Source: Actinomycetota bacterium
GTDB lineage: Bacteria > Actinomycetota > Actinomycetes > Nanopelagicales > Nanopelagicaceae
Direction of reading: 5' to 3'
Length of the DNA: 64,000 bases
NCBI GenBank assembly: GCA_009698815.1
Contig: WLPJ01000001.1
Location: forward strand, 93,567-157,566
Position numbers and translations under genes: made by a program. The notes beneath the pieces are model-generated. The model was not told the DNA's origin and ran no database searches. It saw only the letters and a list, made by a program, of their open reading frames with translations. This document shows, piece after piece, positions 33,400-43,641 of this stretch; positions within the stretch are counted from its first letter, which is position 1, and each line of letters starts with the position of its first letter.

Positions 33400-34179
33400 A
33401 TGCGTAAACCGCTAATGGCAGGTAACTGGAAGATGAACCTCAATCACCTTGAGGCAATTGCAGTGGCGCAAAAATTGGTCTATTCCCTCAGTGATAAGGA
33501 TTTTGACGCGGTAGACGTTGCGATCATTCCTCCGTTTACAGATATCCGTTCTATTCAAACGCTAGTCGATGGCGATCGGCAACGTCTGCAATACGGCGCA
33601 CAGGATCTTTCACCAGAGACAAGTGGTGCATTTACGGGAGATATCTCTGGCCACATGTTGGCAAAGTTGGGCTGTACCTTTGTAGTAATCGGCCACTCTG
33701 AACGCCGTGCGATACATAAAGAAGATGATGCTTTGGTAAACCGCAAAATTAAGGCAGCGCTAGCAAATGAGTTAATCCCAATTTTCTGTGTTGGAGAAGA
33801 GTTACCAATCCGCGAATCTGGTGCTCATGTTTCACATGTGATTCGCCAAGTACGTGCTGGTCTAGAAGGTTTGTCTAAGCCTGAACTCAAGAAAATTGTT
33901 ATTGCCTACGAACCCGTTTGGGCGATCGGAACTGGAAAAACTGCAACGCCTGAAGATGCGCAAGAAGTATGCGCGGCAATTCGCGAAGAAGTTCAATCAA
34001 TTGGTTCAGCCGAGATAGCCGCTGGTATGCGCATCTTGTACGGCGGCTCTGTAAAATCTTCTAATGTGGTTGAAATCATGAAGCAAACTGATGTTGATGG
34101 CGCCCTTATCGGGGGAGCGAGCCTAGATCCTGAAGAATTAGCCAAGATCGCCAAGTTCTACGCGGCAGAAAACGGCTAG
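33400..34179 (+). CDS. tpiA: Triosephosphate isomerase
   Basis: [43 protein letters not shown]. Confidence 0.97.
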   Translation: MRKPLMAGNWKMNLNHLEAIAVAQKLVYSLSDKDFDAVDVAIIPPFTDIRSIQTLVDGDRQRLQYGAQDLSPETSGAFTGDISGHMLAKLGCTFVVIGHSERRAIHKEDDALVNRKIKAALANELIPIFCVGEELPIRESGAHVSHVIRQVRAGLEGLSKPELKKIVIAYEPVWAIGTGKTATPEDAQEVCAAIREEVQSIGSAEIAAGMRILYGGSVKSSNVVEIMKQTDVDGALIGGASLDPEELAKIAKFYAAENG

Positions 34180-34243
34180 GCCGCAGTTCCGATCTAGTAT
34201 CCTTACCACCTATCTCCATCCACAACTTGAGGAGTTTTACATC

Positions 34244-34474
34244 GTGGCTTTAGCGCTCTCTATCTTGTTAATTATCACTAGCATTGTGATGGTCTTGCTC
34301 GTACTACTTCACAAAGGTAAAGGTTCAGGTTTATCTGATCTTTTCGGTGGCGGCATCTCATCTAATTACGGCGGTTCATCAGTTGTAGAGAAAAATCTTG
34401 ATCGCATCACCATTGTTGTTGGTGGAATCTGGTTCGGCGGCGTTGTCGCACTCAGTCTTGTTTTGAAGGGTTAA
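34244..34474 (+). CDS. secG: Preprotein translocase subunit SecG
   Basis: Two TM segments, HKGKGSGLSDLFGGG motif; downstream of tpiA; GAGGAG before GTG. Confidence 0.93.
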   Translation: MALALSILLIITSIVMVLLVLLHKGKGSGLSDLFGGGISSNYGGSSVVEKNLDRITIVVGGIWFGGVVALSLVLKG

Positions 34475-34477
34475 TAA

Positions 34478-34816
34478 ATGGCAAGTGCAATTCGTGGAAG
34501 CCGTGTCGGGGCCGGCCCAATGGGCGAGGCCGAGCGTGGAGATCAGATCGAACGCGCCACAGTTTCCTATTGGTGCGGCAATGGCCACGAAGTTAGACCA
34601 TCTTTTGCAGTTGAAGAGACCGTGATCATTCCAGCTGAGTGGGATTGCCCTAAGTGCGGACTACCTGCCGGTCGCGATCGCAACAATCCACCTAAGGCTG
34701 TTGTAAATATTCCTTATAAGACTCATCTTGCTTACGTAAAAGAGCGTCGCACTGATACTGAAGGTGCAAAGATTCTAGAAGATGCGCTGCGTAAATTCCG
34801 TGGAGATGACGATTAA
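34478..34816 (+). CDS. rbpA: RNA polymerase-binding protein RbpA
   Basis: AIRGSRVGAGPMGEAERG...W-CGNGHEVRPSFAVE...IPAEWDCPKCGLPAGRD, characteristic of actinobacterial RbpA. Confidence 0.96.
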   Translation: MASAIRGSRVGAGPMGEAERGDQIERATVSYWCGNGHEVRPSFAVEETVIIPAEWDCPKCGLPAGRDRNNPPKAVVNIPYKTHLAYVKERRTDTEGAKILEDALRKFRGDDD

Positions 34817-36352
34817 TTAAAGCGCTTGCGCTGCGTTAAGTATTTGGTCAATACCCGCAATTCGATTAGATAGATGCAGTCGAAGCAGCGGGTATTTTCT
34901 TGTGGCAAGGGCTCGCGCATCACCTAGTGCTTGCGCCATGAGTAAAGTTTTAAAATCAAAGTCACGGCCAGGTATTGCGAAATTGTTTTTACATTCTCCG
35001 GTGAGCTGCAAGAAGGAACCGTTCTGTTGTCCACCTTTATGGAATTGTCCGGTGGAGTGCAGGAAACGTGGCCCCCATCCGAAGCTAACCGGACGCCCCG
35101 ATTTATCAGACAAGATTGCGCGAAGTTTTGCAATAGCCGCATCATCGCGGCGATCTAAGTAAGCCATGATCGCGATATAGCCCTGCGCATCAGTTGTGGC
35201 AATTAAATTCTTTAAGGTCGCTACCAGGGTATTTCCATCGCCGAATATTTCTACATAGTCATCAATCGATGGCGCTATTAATTCAGGAAGCTTATTCGAC
35301 CATTCGCGCAAGATCATTGAGGTTGCCTCTTTCGCTTCAGTGACATTTGGTTGATTGAATGGATCAATTTCTAGAACTGCGCCAATAAGCGCGGTAACCC
35401 ACTCCCAAAAGAGAAAATGTTCGCCAATTTCTGCTTCAACAACCAACTGCGCACCTGGTGCAAATGAGACAGAGAACGCTCCGCCGCTTTGCGCTTGGCT
35501 AAAACCTTCGGTTGCGATTGGCAAGCGGCCGCGTTCTTCTTTGCCAGTTGATTCGGCTATCAACTGCTCGATCCAATCAGATAAACCAGGGTACTTAGAT
35601 TGCGCATCAGTGAAACCGAGGAATTGATCTGCTTGGGTAAGTAGAAGAAATGCCACATCCAAAATAAATTGCGGATCAGAAACGATTTGCTTTCGCGCAT
35701 CGGCTGCTTGATCAAGTAATACAGATGCATCCACCCCCATCAAGGTTGCGGGGGTCAAACCAAAAGCGGTTAGTGCGCTAAAACGTCCGCCGACCTTTGG
35801 GTCAGCGTTAATCACCGTGAAACCAGCGGCGCGCGTTTGTAGATCTAGGGGAGAACCAGGATCGGTAACGAAGAGCATGTGATCAACTGGATTTAGACCG
35901 GCGCTGATTAGATGATCTTCAAAGAATGCGCGTTGTGATGCAGTTTCAATTGTTGATCCAGACTTTGAACTAACTAGTACTAAAAGATTGGCGGGTGAAC
36001 CAGTGATTGCATGTGCTAGATAATCAGGATCTGTCGAATCTAGTATGAAAATCTTCTTAGCAAATGTCTTGGCAATAACTTCCGGGGCAAGTGAAGACCC
36101 ACCCATTCCGCATAGAACCAACTCTGTGCGATCGTGAAATTTCGCTGCTACTGCATCGAGTATCGGCAATAGGTGTCGTGAAGTTTCATCCAAGTCAACC
36201 CAATTCAAACGAGCAGCGGCTTCTGCCGCAGCAGATGCCCCCCAAGTCGTTGCATCTTTAACTGCAATTCGCGCGTTTGTCTTCGCTAGTAATTCGTATC
36301 TAGCATCGTCGCGATCTACCTTAGATAGGGATGGGCCACTGACTTTGATCAT
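34817..36352 (-). CDS. pgi: Glucose-6-phosphate isomerase
   Basis: LVLCGMGGSSLAPEVIAKTF, LVLVSSKSGSTIETASQR; next to transketolase. Confidence 0.9.
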   Translation of the reverse strand: MIKVSGPSLSKVDRDDARYELLAKTNARIAVKDATTWGASAAAEAAARLNWVDLDETSRHLLPILDAVAAKFHDRTELVLCGMGGSSLAPEVIAKTFAKKIFILDSTDPDYLAHAITGSPANLLVLVSSKSGSTIETASQRAFFEDHLISAGLNPVDHMLFVTDPGSPLDLQTRAAGFTVINADPKVGGRFSALTAFGLTPATLMGVDASVLLDQAADARKQIVSDPQFILDVAFLLLTQADQFLGFTDAQSKYPGLSDWIEQLIAESTGKEERGRLPIATEGFSQAQSGGAFSVSFAPGAQLVVEAEIGEHFLFWEWVTALIGAVLEIDPFNQPNVTEAKEATSMILREWSNKLPELIAPSIDDYVEIFGDGNTLVATLKNLIATTDAQGYIAIMAYLDRRDDAAIAKLRAILSDKSGRPVSFGWGPRFLHSTGQFHKGGQQNGSFLQLTGECKNNFAIPGRDFDFKTLLMAQALGDARALATRKYPLLRLHLSNRIAGIDQILNAAQAL

Positions 36353-38403
36353 TAGTGCAGGGCTGCTTCGATTTTGGCAGCGATCACATCTGCACCAAAT
36401 CCAAATTCAGCAAAGAGTTTTGACGCTGATGCGGATGCGCCATAGTGTTCAAGTGAGATAGCAATTCCCGAATCACCGATGTATTCACGCCAGCCCTGGG
36501 CAATTCCAGCTTCGATACTGACTTTTAAGCGAACGCCTTTAGGAAGGACGCTTTCTCGGTAAGCAGGAGTTTGCTCAGCAAACCATTCCAGACAAGGTGC
36601 ACTCACGACGCGGGCACGAATTGATTTAGCAGCCAGTGCTTCTTGAACTGATAAGGCAATGCAAACTTCAGAACCAGTGGCGATTAATACAACATCGGCT
36701 AGGCCATCTGCCTCTTTTAGAATATAGGCACCCTTATCTACCAGGTCTGCAGAGCCATGAGTTGTTCGATCGACAACTGGCAAATTCTGACGAGAAAGTA
36801 AAAGCCCGGCAGGTTTTCTGCGGCGCAAGATTGATTTCCACGCCTCGCGAACTTCATTGGCATCGCCCGGACGCACAACAGCAAAGTTAGGGATAGCGCG
36901 CAGTGCCGCTAGATGTTCAACTGGTTGATGCGTCGGACCATCTTCACCTAAACCAATTGAATCGTGGCTCCAGATGAAAATGCTTGGAAGGTTCATAATC
37001 GCGGCCAAGCGAACTGAAGGACGCATGTAATCGCTAAAGACTGCGAAGGTTCCGCCAAATGATCGCGACAAACCATGCAGTGCTATGCCGTTAAGAATAG
37101 ATCCCATCGCATGTTCACGAATTCCAAAGTGAATCATTCGCCCGTAGGGATTTGCTCCAGCCATCTCACTTGATGCGGGCAAGAATGAACCAGCGCTATT
37201 GATGGTTGTGTTATTGCTGCCCGCTAGATCTGCTGAGCCGCCCCAGAACTCGGGAAGTGCTTTTGCAAGAGCGGTAATTACCTCACCGGAAGCTTTACGC
37301 GTTGCCACATCTTTGCCTGCTGCATATTCTGGAAGTTGCGTATCCCAATCAGTTGGCAACTCCGCTTTTATTAGACGCTGCAAGAGTTCTGCACGATCTG
37401 CGCTGCTTTTCTTCCAGGCTTGAAACTTTTCATCCCACGCCTTGTGTGCTGCCGCACCGCGATCTTTAACTGCTCGCACATGCTGCAAAATATCTGTTGG
37501 CATTGCAAAGTGCTCAGTTGGATCTAATCCAAGTAACTTCTTGGTTTCAGCTATTTCTTCCGCGCCCAGGGCTGAGCCATGAGATTCGGCGGTATTTCGT
37601 GCATTTGGTGCGGGCCAGGCAATTACTGAATTCATACGAATTAAGGTTGGCTTACTGTTCTCAGCCTTTGCCGAAACCATGGCCGCATCCAACGCTTTTA
37701 GATCTACGCTGCCATCCTTTGCTGCAGCGACATCGATTACATTCCAGCCATATGCGCGATATCGCGCGGATACATCTTCAGTGAAAGCCATGTGAGTATC
37801 GCCTTCAATGGAGATTCGATTGGCATCGTAAATCATCTTTAAATTGCCAAGTTGTTGTGTGCCGGCAAGTGATGATGCTTCCGCACTCACGCCTTCTTGC
37901 AAATCACCATCAGAACAGATGACCCAGATGGCATGATCAAATATTGAACTTTGTGGGGGAGCGCCCGGATCTAATAGACCACGCTCATAACGCGCAGCCA
38001 TAGCCATTCCAACTGCAGTTGCAATACCTGCACCGAGTGGACCAGTTGTCATTTCAACGCCTGCGGTATGTCCGTATTCGGGGTGACCTGGAGTTAAAGA
38101 GTTCCAGGTACGAAAGGCCTTTAAATCTTCGAGTTCGAGACCGTATCCACTAAAGAACAATTGCGTGTAAAGCGTTAGCGATGAATGTCCGCAAGATAAT
38201 ACGAAGCGGTCGCGACCGAGCCACTTTGGATCAGCTGGGTCGTGAACTAGATGGCGCTGAAAAAGGTTGTAGGCAACAGGTGCAAGTGACATGGCTGTTC
38301 CGGGATGGCCATGACCAGCGTTCTGCACTGCATCCATGGCGAGCGCTCTTGCATATGCAACTGCACGATCATCTATTTCAGACCAATTTTCTAGCGCGCT
38401 CAT
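36352..38403 (-). CDS. tkt: Transketolase
   Basis: DAVQNAGHGHPGTAMSLAPVAY, VICSDGDLQEGVSAEASSLAGTQQLGNL, GIREHAMGSILNG. Confidence 0.96.
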   Translation of the reverse strand: MSALENWSEIDDRAVAYARALAMDAVQNAGHGHPGTAMSLAPVAYNLFQRHLVHDPADPKWLGRDRFVLSCGHSSLTLYTQLFFSGYGLELEDLKAFRTWNSLTPGHPEYGHTAGVEMTTGPLGAGIATAVGMAMAARYERGLLDPGAPPQSSIFDHAIWVICSDGDLQEGVSAEASSLAGTQQLGNLKMIYDANRISIEGDTHMAFTEDVSARYRAYGWNVIDVAAAKDGSVDLKALDAAMVSAKAENSKPTLIRMNSVIAWPAPNARNTAESHGSALGAEEIAETKKLLGLDPTEHFAMPTDILQHVRAVKDRGAAAHKAWDEKFQAWKKSSADRAELLQRLIKAELPTDWDTQLPEYAAGKDVATRKASGEVITALAKALPEFWGGSADLAGSNNTTINSAGSFLPASSEMAGANPYGRMIHFGIREHAMGSILNGIALHGLSRSFGGTFAVFSDYMRPSVRLAAIMNLPSIFIWSHDSIGLGEDGPTHQPVEHLAALRAIPNFAVVRPGDANEVREAWKSILRRRKPAGLLLSRQNLPVVDRTTHGSADLVDKGAYILKEADGLADVVLIATGSEVCIALSVQEALAAKSIRARVVSAPCLEWFAEQTPAYRESVLPKGVRLKVSIEAGIAQGWREYIGDSGIAISLEHYGASASASKLFAEFGFGADVIAAKIEAALH

Positions 38404-39290
38404 TATGGATGCCCTCCTGCTTTAAGTTTACGATGATTTGTAGATGAAGTGATGAACATCAATCGGATGCGCCACGCTGCGATCCATACTAGCGTTGCGC
38501 CCAACAAATGCGCAGCGACTAATATTTCTGGAATACCAGTGAAGTATTGAATATATCCAATCGCTCCTTGGGCTAGTGCTATTAAGGTGAAAATGTAAAT
38601 CTTGTTAAGTATAACTTTATTGGTGCGAAGGGCTACTGCTAGCGCAAGAGTTAAACCAAAGAGTGCGATCACAGCATCAGCGTGAAGAATGGCTACCGTG
38701 CGAATATCAAATCCAAAACGTCGCGCCTGCGCATCACCGGCATGTGGACCGCTTCCGGTTACAAGCGTTCCAATAACGATAACTATAAAAGATAGAGCTA
38801 TATGTGATTTCGAAAGTAAAGATATTAATTTGTCAGTTTGTCTAATTTTCTCAACAGGTGCTTCGCGACGATCATAAAGTGAGGTTGCTGCTGCTACTAA
38901 AATAATGGAAAGCAAGAGATGGCCAGCAACCGGCAATGGATGCAAATCGGTTAATACAGTTATTCCACCCAGAACTCCTTGACCTAAAATTCCAAGAAGT
39001 TGTCCAGCTGCTAGCAAGCGCAAGTCGCGGCGTTTAGTAATTAAGACGTGCGCTAAAACAATGAGTGAGACTGCGACAAGACCAAAGGTGAGCAAGCGAT
39101 TGCCAAATTCAATCCACGCATGAAGTGCGCCTTCGGCTTGATTGGGGACTGGGGTGTATGAACCCGGGGTGCATTCTGGCCAAGTCGGACAACCCAAGCC
39201 TGAACCAGTTAGTCGAACCGCACCGCCGGTTAATATCAGGCCAGCCTGCAGGAAGAGAAGTAGACCGTAGATACCCCGTCTAAATGCCAT
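38403..39290 (-). CDS. ctaA: Heme A synthase (CtaA/COX15)
   Basis: ILTGGAVRLTGSGLGCPTWPECTPGSYTP and multiple TM helices. Confidence 0.93.
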   Translation of the reverse strand: MAFRRGIYGLLLFLQAGLILTGGAVRLTGSGLGCPTWPECTPGSYTPVPNQAEGALHAWIEFGNRLLTFGLVAVSLIVLAHVLITKRRDLRLLAAGQLLGILGQGVLGGITVLTDLHPLPVAGHLLLSIILVAAATSLYDRREAPVEKIRQTDKLISLLSKSHIALSFIVIVIGTLVTGSGPHAGDAQARRFGFDIRTVAILHADAVIALFGLTLALAVALRTNKVILNKIYIFTLIALAQGAIGYIQYFTGIPEILVAAHLLGATLVWIAAWRIRLMFITSSTNHRKLKAGGHP

Positions 39291-39324
39291 GACATAACCC
39301 TATGTCCTAGCGCGCCGCGTCCAA

Positions 39325-40074
39325 GTGGCGAGCGCGGGGGAATTAGGACACAATAGTGTTGTGAAAATAGGTTCAGGGGCAGTCCTTAAATCCAGCGATG
39401 ATCCGCGTACTCGCGACGCTGTCGCGCGATCAATTCTGGAAAATGGACCGTCAACTGCTGCCGCGCTGAGCGAGCGTCTTGGGCTTACTTCTGCTGGGAT
39501 TCGCCGACATTTAGATATCTTGGTTGCAGATTCAATTTTGGAAGCGCGCGAACCACGAATTTCTTCAACACGCGGGCGCGGTCGTCCTTCGAAAGTCTTT
39601 CTTATGACTGATTCGGGACGAGAAAAGTTTGAACATTCGTACGATGACTTAGCGGTGGCTGCGTTGAAATTTATTTCAGCCCAATCGGGGGAGCATCTCG
39701 TAACCGCCTTCGCACAATCTCGCGCTGATGATATCGAACGTAAAGCCGCTAGCGTGCTTGCAAAAAGTGCAAACAAATTAGAGTCATTGGCTACTTTTTT
39801 AAGCGAACAAGGTTATGCCGCCTCTGTTGGCCCGCGCGGTAACGGTGTAGAACTTTGTCAACATCATTGTCCTATTGCTCACGTTGCCGCAGAATTCCCG
39901 CAGCTATGCGAAACCGAAACTGAAGCATTCTCTAAATTATTAGGCACCCACGTACAACGTCTAGCAACGATTGCTCATGGCGATGGAGTCTGCACAACTT
40001 ATATCCCAAATTTAAATGCAAAATTAAGTAGTAAAGAAGTTAAGCAACCACTAACAGCCGGAAAGGCGCGATAA
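39325..40074 (+). CDS. sufR: SufR-like winged-helix Fe-S transcriptional regulator
   Basis: N-terminal HTH ([36 protein letters not shown]), C-terminal Cys cluster ([22 protein letters not shown]), directly upstream of sufB. Start may be GTG 39361. Confidence 0.9.
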   Translation: MASAGELGHNSVVKIGSGAVLKSSDDPRTRDAVARSILENGPSTAAALSERLGLTSAGIRRHLDILVADSILEAREPRISSTRGRGRPSKVFLMTDSGREKFEHSYDDLAVAALKFISAQSGEHLVTAFAQSRADDIERKAASVLAKSANKLESLATFLSEQGYAASVGPRGNGVELCQHHCPIAHVAAEFPQLCETETEAFSKLLGTHVQRLATIAHGDGVCTTYIPNLNAKLSSKEVKQPLTAGKAR

Positions 40075-41483
40075 TGACAACTGCACACCCAGAACTAGAC
40101 GGACTCGGAAACTACGAATACGGATGGTCTGACGGCAATGACGCAGGCGCTAATTCTAGACGAGGTATCAACGACGAAGTCGTACGCGATATTTCATCTA
40201 AGAAAGATGAACCGCAGTGGATGTTAGATATGCGCCTGAAAGGTCTCTCCTTATTTGAGAAGAAGCCGATGCCATCATGGGGTTCAGATTTATCCGGAAT
40301 CTTCTTCGACACCATCAAATACTTTGTGCGTTCCACCGAGAAGCAGGCTGCAACTTGGGATGATCTGCCAGAGGAAATTAAAAATACTTATGACCGCCTT
40401 GGTATCCCTGAGGCTGAAAAGCAACGCCTGGTATCTGGTGTTGCTGCGCAATACGAATCTGAAGTTGTCTATCACTCAATTCGTGAAGATCTAGCAAAGC
40501 AAGGCGTTATCTTCCTTGATACAGATAGTGGACTTAAGCAACATCCAGAGCTCTTTAAAGAGTATTTCGCATCGGTTATCCCGGTGGGAGATAACAAGTT
40601 CGCTGCGCTAAATACAGCGGCGTGGTCAGGCGGATCATTTATTTATGTGCCTAAGGGCGTACATGTAGATATTCCATTGCAGGCATATTTCCGCATCAAC
40701 ACCGAGAATATGGGCCAGTTCGAACGCACCTTAATCATTGCTGACGAAGATTCATATATTCACTATGTTGAAGGTTGTACTGCTCCTATTTACAAATCTG
40801 ATTCTCTGCACTCTGCAGTTGTTGAAATAATTGTGAAAAAGGGCGCACGCGTGCGTTACACAACAATTCAAAATTGGTCTAACAATGTTTATAACTTGGT
40901 TACCAAGCGCGCAACATGCGCCGAAGGTGCAACCATGGAATGGGTCGATGGCAACATTGGCTCCAAAGTAACCATGAAGTATCCAGCGGTCATGTTGATG
41001 GGCCCACATGCAAAGGGTGAGACTTTATCTCTGGCCTTTGCGGGTCCCGGACAACATCAAGATTCTGGTGCAAAGATGGTTCATGCTGCTCCCTATACAT
41101 CTTCAACTGTGATTTCAAAGTCAGTTGCCCGTGGTGGTGGACGTACTTCCTACCGTGGACTTGTACAAGTACAGGAAGGCGCACACCACTCTAAGAGCAC
41201 AGTTAAATGTGATGCACTTCTAGTTGACACAATTTCGCGTTCCGATACATATCCGTATGTGGATATTCGCGAAGATGATGTGTCAATGGGCCACGAGGCT
41301 ACTGTCTCGAAAATTAGCGATGACCAGCTCTTCTACTTAATGTCTCGCGGTCTAACTGAAGATGAAGCGATGGCTATGATCGTTCGCGGATTCATCGAAC
41401 CAATTGCTCGTGAACTTCCTATGGAGTACGCACTTGAATTGAACCGTTTGATCGAATTGCAAATGGAAGGCGCTGTTGGTTAA
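40074..41483 (+). CDS. sufB: Fe-S cluster assembly protein SufB
   Basis: [50 protein letters not shown]. Confidence 0.97.
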   Translation: MTTAHPELDGLGNYEYGWSDGNDAGANSRRGINDEVVRDISSKKDEPQWMLDMRLKGLSLFEKKPMPSWGSDLSGIFFDTIKYFVRSTEKQAATWDDLPEEIKNTYDRLGIPEAEKQRLVSGVAAQYESEVVYHSIREDLAKQGVIFLDTDSGLKQHPELFKEYFASVIPVGDNKFAALNTAAWSGGSFIYVPKGVHVDIPLQAYFRINTENMGQFERTLIIADEDSYIHYVEGCTAPIYKSDSLHSAVVEIIVKKGARVRYTTIQNWSNNVYNLVTKRATCAEGATMEWVDGNIGSKVTMKYPAVMLMGPHAKGETLSLAFAGPGQHQDSGAKMVHAAPYTSSTVISKSVARGGGRTSYRGLVQVQEGAHHSKSTVKCDALLVDTISRSDTYPYVDIREDDVSMGHEATVSKISDDQLFYLMSRGLTEDEAMAMIVRGFIEPIARELPMEYALELNRLIELQMEGAVG

Positions 41484-42574
41484 TGACAACCCTTACCACC
41501 AATTATCTAACGCCTACCGGGCGCGAAGAAGCTTGGCGCTTCACACCGCTTAAACGTTTGGGTGGAATGCACGATGGCAGCGCAATAGTTGCCGATAGAC
41601 ATTCCCTTACCCTTGCTGGTGCTAAAGCGACCGGGGTTTCATTTGAATTGAAATCTTCTTCCGATGCACCAGCTTTATCTGAAAGCGATGACGCGATAGT
41701 CGGACGCATCCGTGAGGCAGCAAGGGATGTTGCCGTATTAACAATTAGCGCAAACACGGAAGTTGCAGAACCAATTATCTTCAAACGTGCCCCTGGAGAT
41801 GTGCAGAGCGCAGAATTTGCCAGAGTTCAGATCAACGTTGAAAGCCATGCTCGCGCGACGATCATTGTTGAAAATACAGGTGATACGCACTTGGCCGAAG
41901 ATGTAGAAATCTACGTCGGACCAGGTGCCAACCTCACCTTAGTTTCACTTCAGGAATGGGGCGCAAGTACGGTACACGCAGGGCGCCAACATGCAATTGT
42001 TGACCGCGATGCAAACTTCAAATCGATTGTCGTAACCATTGGTGGTTCGTTAGTTCGTTTGTTGCCTACCGTTGAATTTGCTGGACCGGGCGCATCATGT
42101 GAACTATTCGGCGTCTACTTTGCAACATCGGGTCAGTTCTTCGAACATCGTATGTTTGTGGATCACAAAGTACCTAACGCTAAATCACGCGTTAATTACA
42201 AAGGCGCATTGGCCGGAGACCAGGCACATACTGTCTGGATCGGTGATGTATTTATTCGCGCAGCAGCCGAAGGTACCGATACCTATGAGCTAAATCGCAA
42301 TCTTCTCTTATCTGATGGTGCGCGCGCCGATTCCGTTCCTAATCTTGAAATCGAAACTGGTGAGATTGTTGGAGCAGGACATGCCAGCACAACCGGACGA
42401 TTTGATGATGAACAACTCTTCTACTTAATGTCACGTGGAATTAATTTATCTGATGCTCGCCGTCTGGTTGTTCGCGGCTTCTTCAACGAAATTATCTCTG
42501 AAATTGGTCATGAAGAAATTCAAGTCAGATTAATGGATCGGATAGATAACGAACTAGCTAAGGCAGGTGCGTAA
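41483..42574 (+). CDS. sufD: Fe-S cluster assembly protein SufD
   Basis: SufBD core: C-terminal [40 protein letters not shown]. Confidence 0.95.
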   Translation: MTTLTTNYLTPTGREEAWRFTPLKRLGGMHDGSAIVADRHSLTLAGAKATGVSFELKSSSDAPALSESDDAIVGRIREAARDVAVLTISANTEVAEPIIFKRAPGDVQSAEFARVQINVESHARATIIVENTGDTHLAEDVEIYVGPGANLTLVSLQEWGASTVHAGRQHAIVDRDANFKSIVVTIGGSLVRLLPTVEFAGPGASCELFGVYFATSGQFFEHRMFVDHKVPNAKSRVNYKGALAGDQAHTVWIGDVFIRAAAEGTDTYELNRNLLLSDGARADSVPNLEIETGEIVGAGHASTTGRFDDEQLFYLMSRGINLSDARRLVVRGFFNEIISEIGHEEIQVRLMDRIDNELAKAGA

Positions 42575-42871
42575 ATGAGTGATGTTTCATTCGCTTCGCT
42601 CACACCTGGCAAGCCAATCAAGATAGAGAAGAATGGACTTTCTATCTGCGTCACCCGTGTGCAAGATCAAGTTTTTGCCATTGATGACACTTGCTCGCAC
42701 TCTGAAGCGTCATTAGCAGAAGGTGAAGTTACCGATTTTAAGATCGAATGTTGGCTGCACGGTGCCGAATTTGATTTACGTACGGGGGAGGCGCTCACGC
42801 CTCCTGCAGTTGCTCCACTAAAAGTTTATTCAGTAATCGTTGACGGAGACTCCGTCACGGTAGATGCGTAG
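42575..42871 (+). CDS. Rieske-type [2Fe-2S] ferredoxin
   Basis: DDTCSHSEASLAEGEVTDFKIECWLHGAEFDLRTGEAL: CxH...CxxH Rieske motifs. Confidence 0.92.
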   Translation: MSDVSFASLTPGKPIKIEKNGLSICVTRVQDQVFAIDDTCSHSEASLAEGEVTDFKIECWLHGAEFDLRTGEALTPPAVAPLKVYSVIVDGDSVTVDA

Positions 42872-42883
42872 CGAGGTAAGTTT

Positions 42884-43636
42884 ATGAGTACATTAGAAAT
42901 TCGTGGCCTGAAGGTTTCAGTTGATACCGAAAACGGTGCTGTAGAGATTTTGAAAGGTGTCGATCTAACAATTAAGTCAGGTGAAACCCACGCAATAATG
43001 GGGCCAAACGGTTCAGGTAAATCAACCCTGGCATACTCAATTGCTGGTCATCCCAAGTACAACATCACTGGCGGGACAGTAACTCTTGACGGCGTAGATG
43101 TTCTAGAGATGACAGTTGATGAACGCGCTAAGGCTGGGCTATTTCTTGCGATGCAATACCCAGTTGAAGTCCCTGGCGTATCTGTATCTAATTTTTTGCG
43201 GACAGCAGTAACTGCTCTGCGTGGAGAAGCGCCAAAGTTACGCACCTGGGTTGGCGAAGTTAAGGACGCTATGGAAGCGCTTAACATGGACCCATCATTT
43301 GCCCAACGCAATGTTAATGAAGGTTTCTCTGGCGGCGAGAAGAAGCGCCACGAAATCATGCAATTGGAATTGTTAAAGCCAAAAATCGCAATTCTTGATG
43401 AGACTGATTCAGGGTTAGATGTTGATGCGCTACGTATCGTCTCTGAAGGAGTTAATCGCGCTAAGGAAACAAATAATATCGGCGTTGTATTAATCACTCA
43501 CTACACACGCATCTTGCGTTATATCCAGCCTGATTTCGTCCACGTATTTGCCAACGGCAAAATCGTTGAAGAAGGCGGCCCTGAGTTAGCAGATAAGTTG
43601 GAAGCTAATGGATATGCGGAGTACGTAAGCGCGTAA
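42884..43636 (+). CDS. sufC: Fe-S cluster assembly ATPase SufC
   Basis: MGPNGSGKSTLAYSIAGHPKYNITGG, NEGFSGGEKKRHEIMQLELLKPKIAILDETDSGLDVDALR. Confidence 0.97.
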   Translation: MSTLEIRGLKVSVDTENGAVEILKGVDLTIKSGETHAIMGPNGSGKSTLAYSIAGHPKYNITGGTVTLDGVDVLEMTVDERAKAGLFLAMQYPVEVPGVSVSNFLRTAVTALRGEAPKLRTWVGEVKDAMEALNMDPSFAQRNVNEGFSGGEKKRHEIMQLELLKPKIAILDETDSGLDVDALRIVSEGVNRAKETNNIGVVLITHYTRILRYIQPDFVHVFANGKIVEEGGPELADKLEANGYAEYVSA

Positions 43637-43641
43637 ACCTC

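Noticed and set aside
39300-39776. 158-aa antisense ORF opposite sufR
   Set aside because: sufR has a clear HTH and Cys cluster; the antisense frame is compositionally biased and lacks a family signature.
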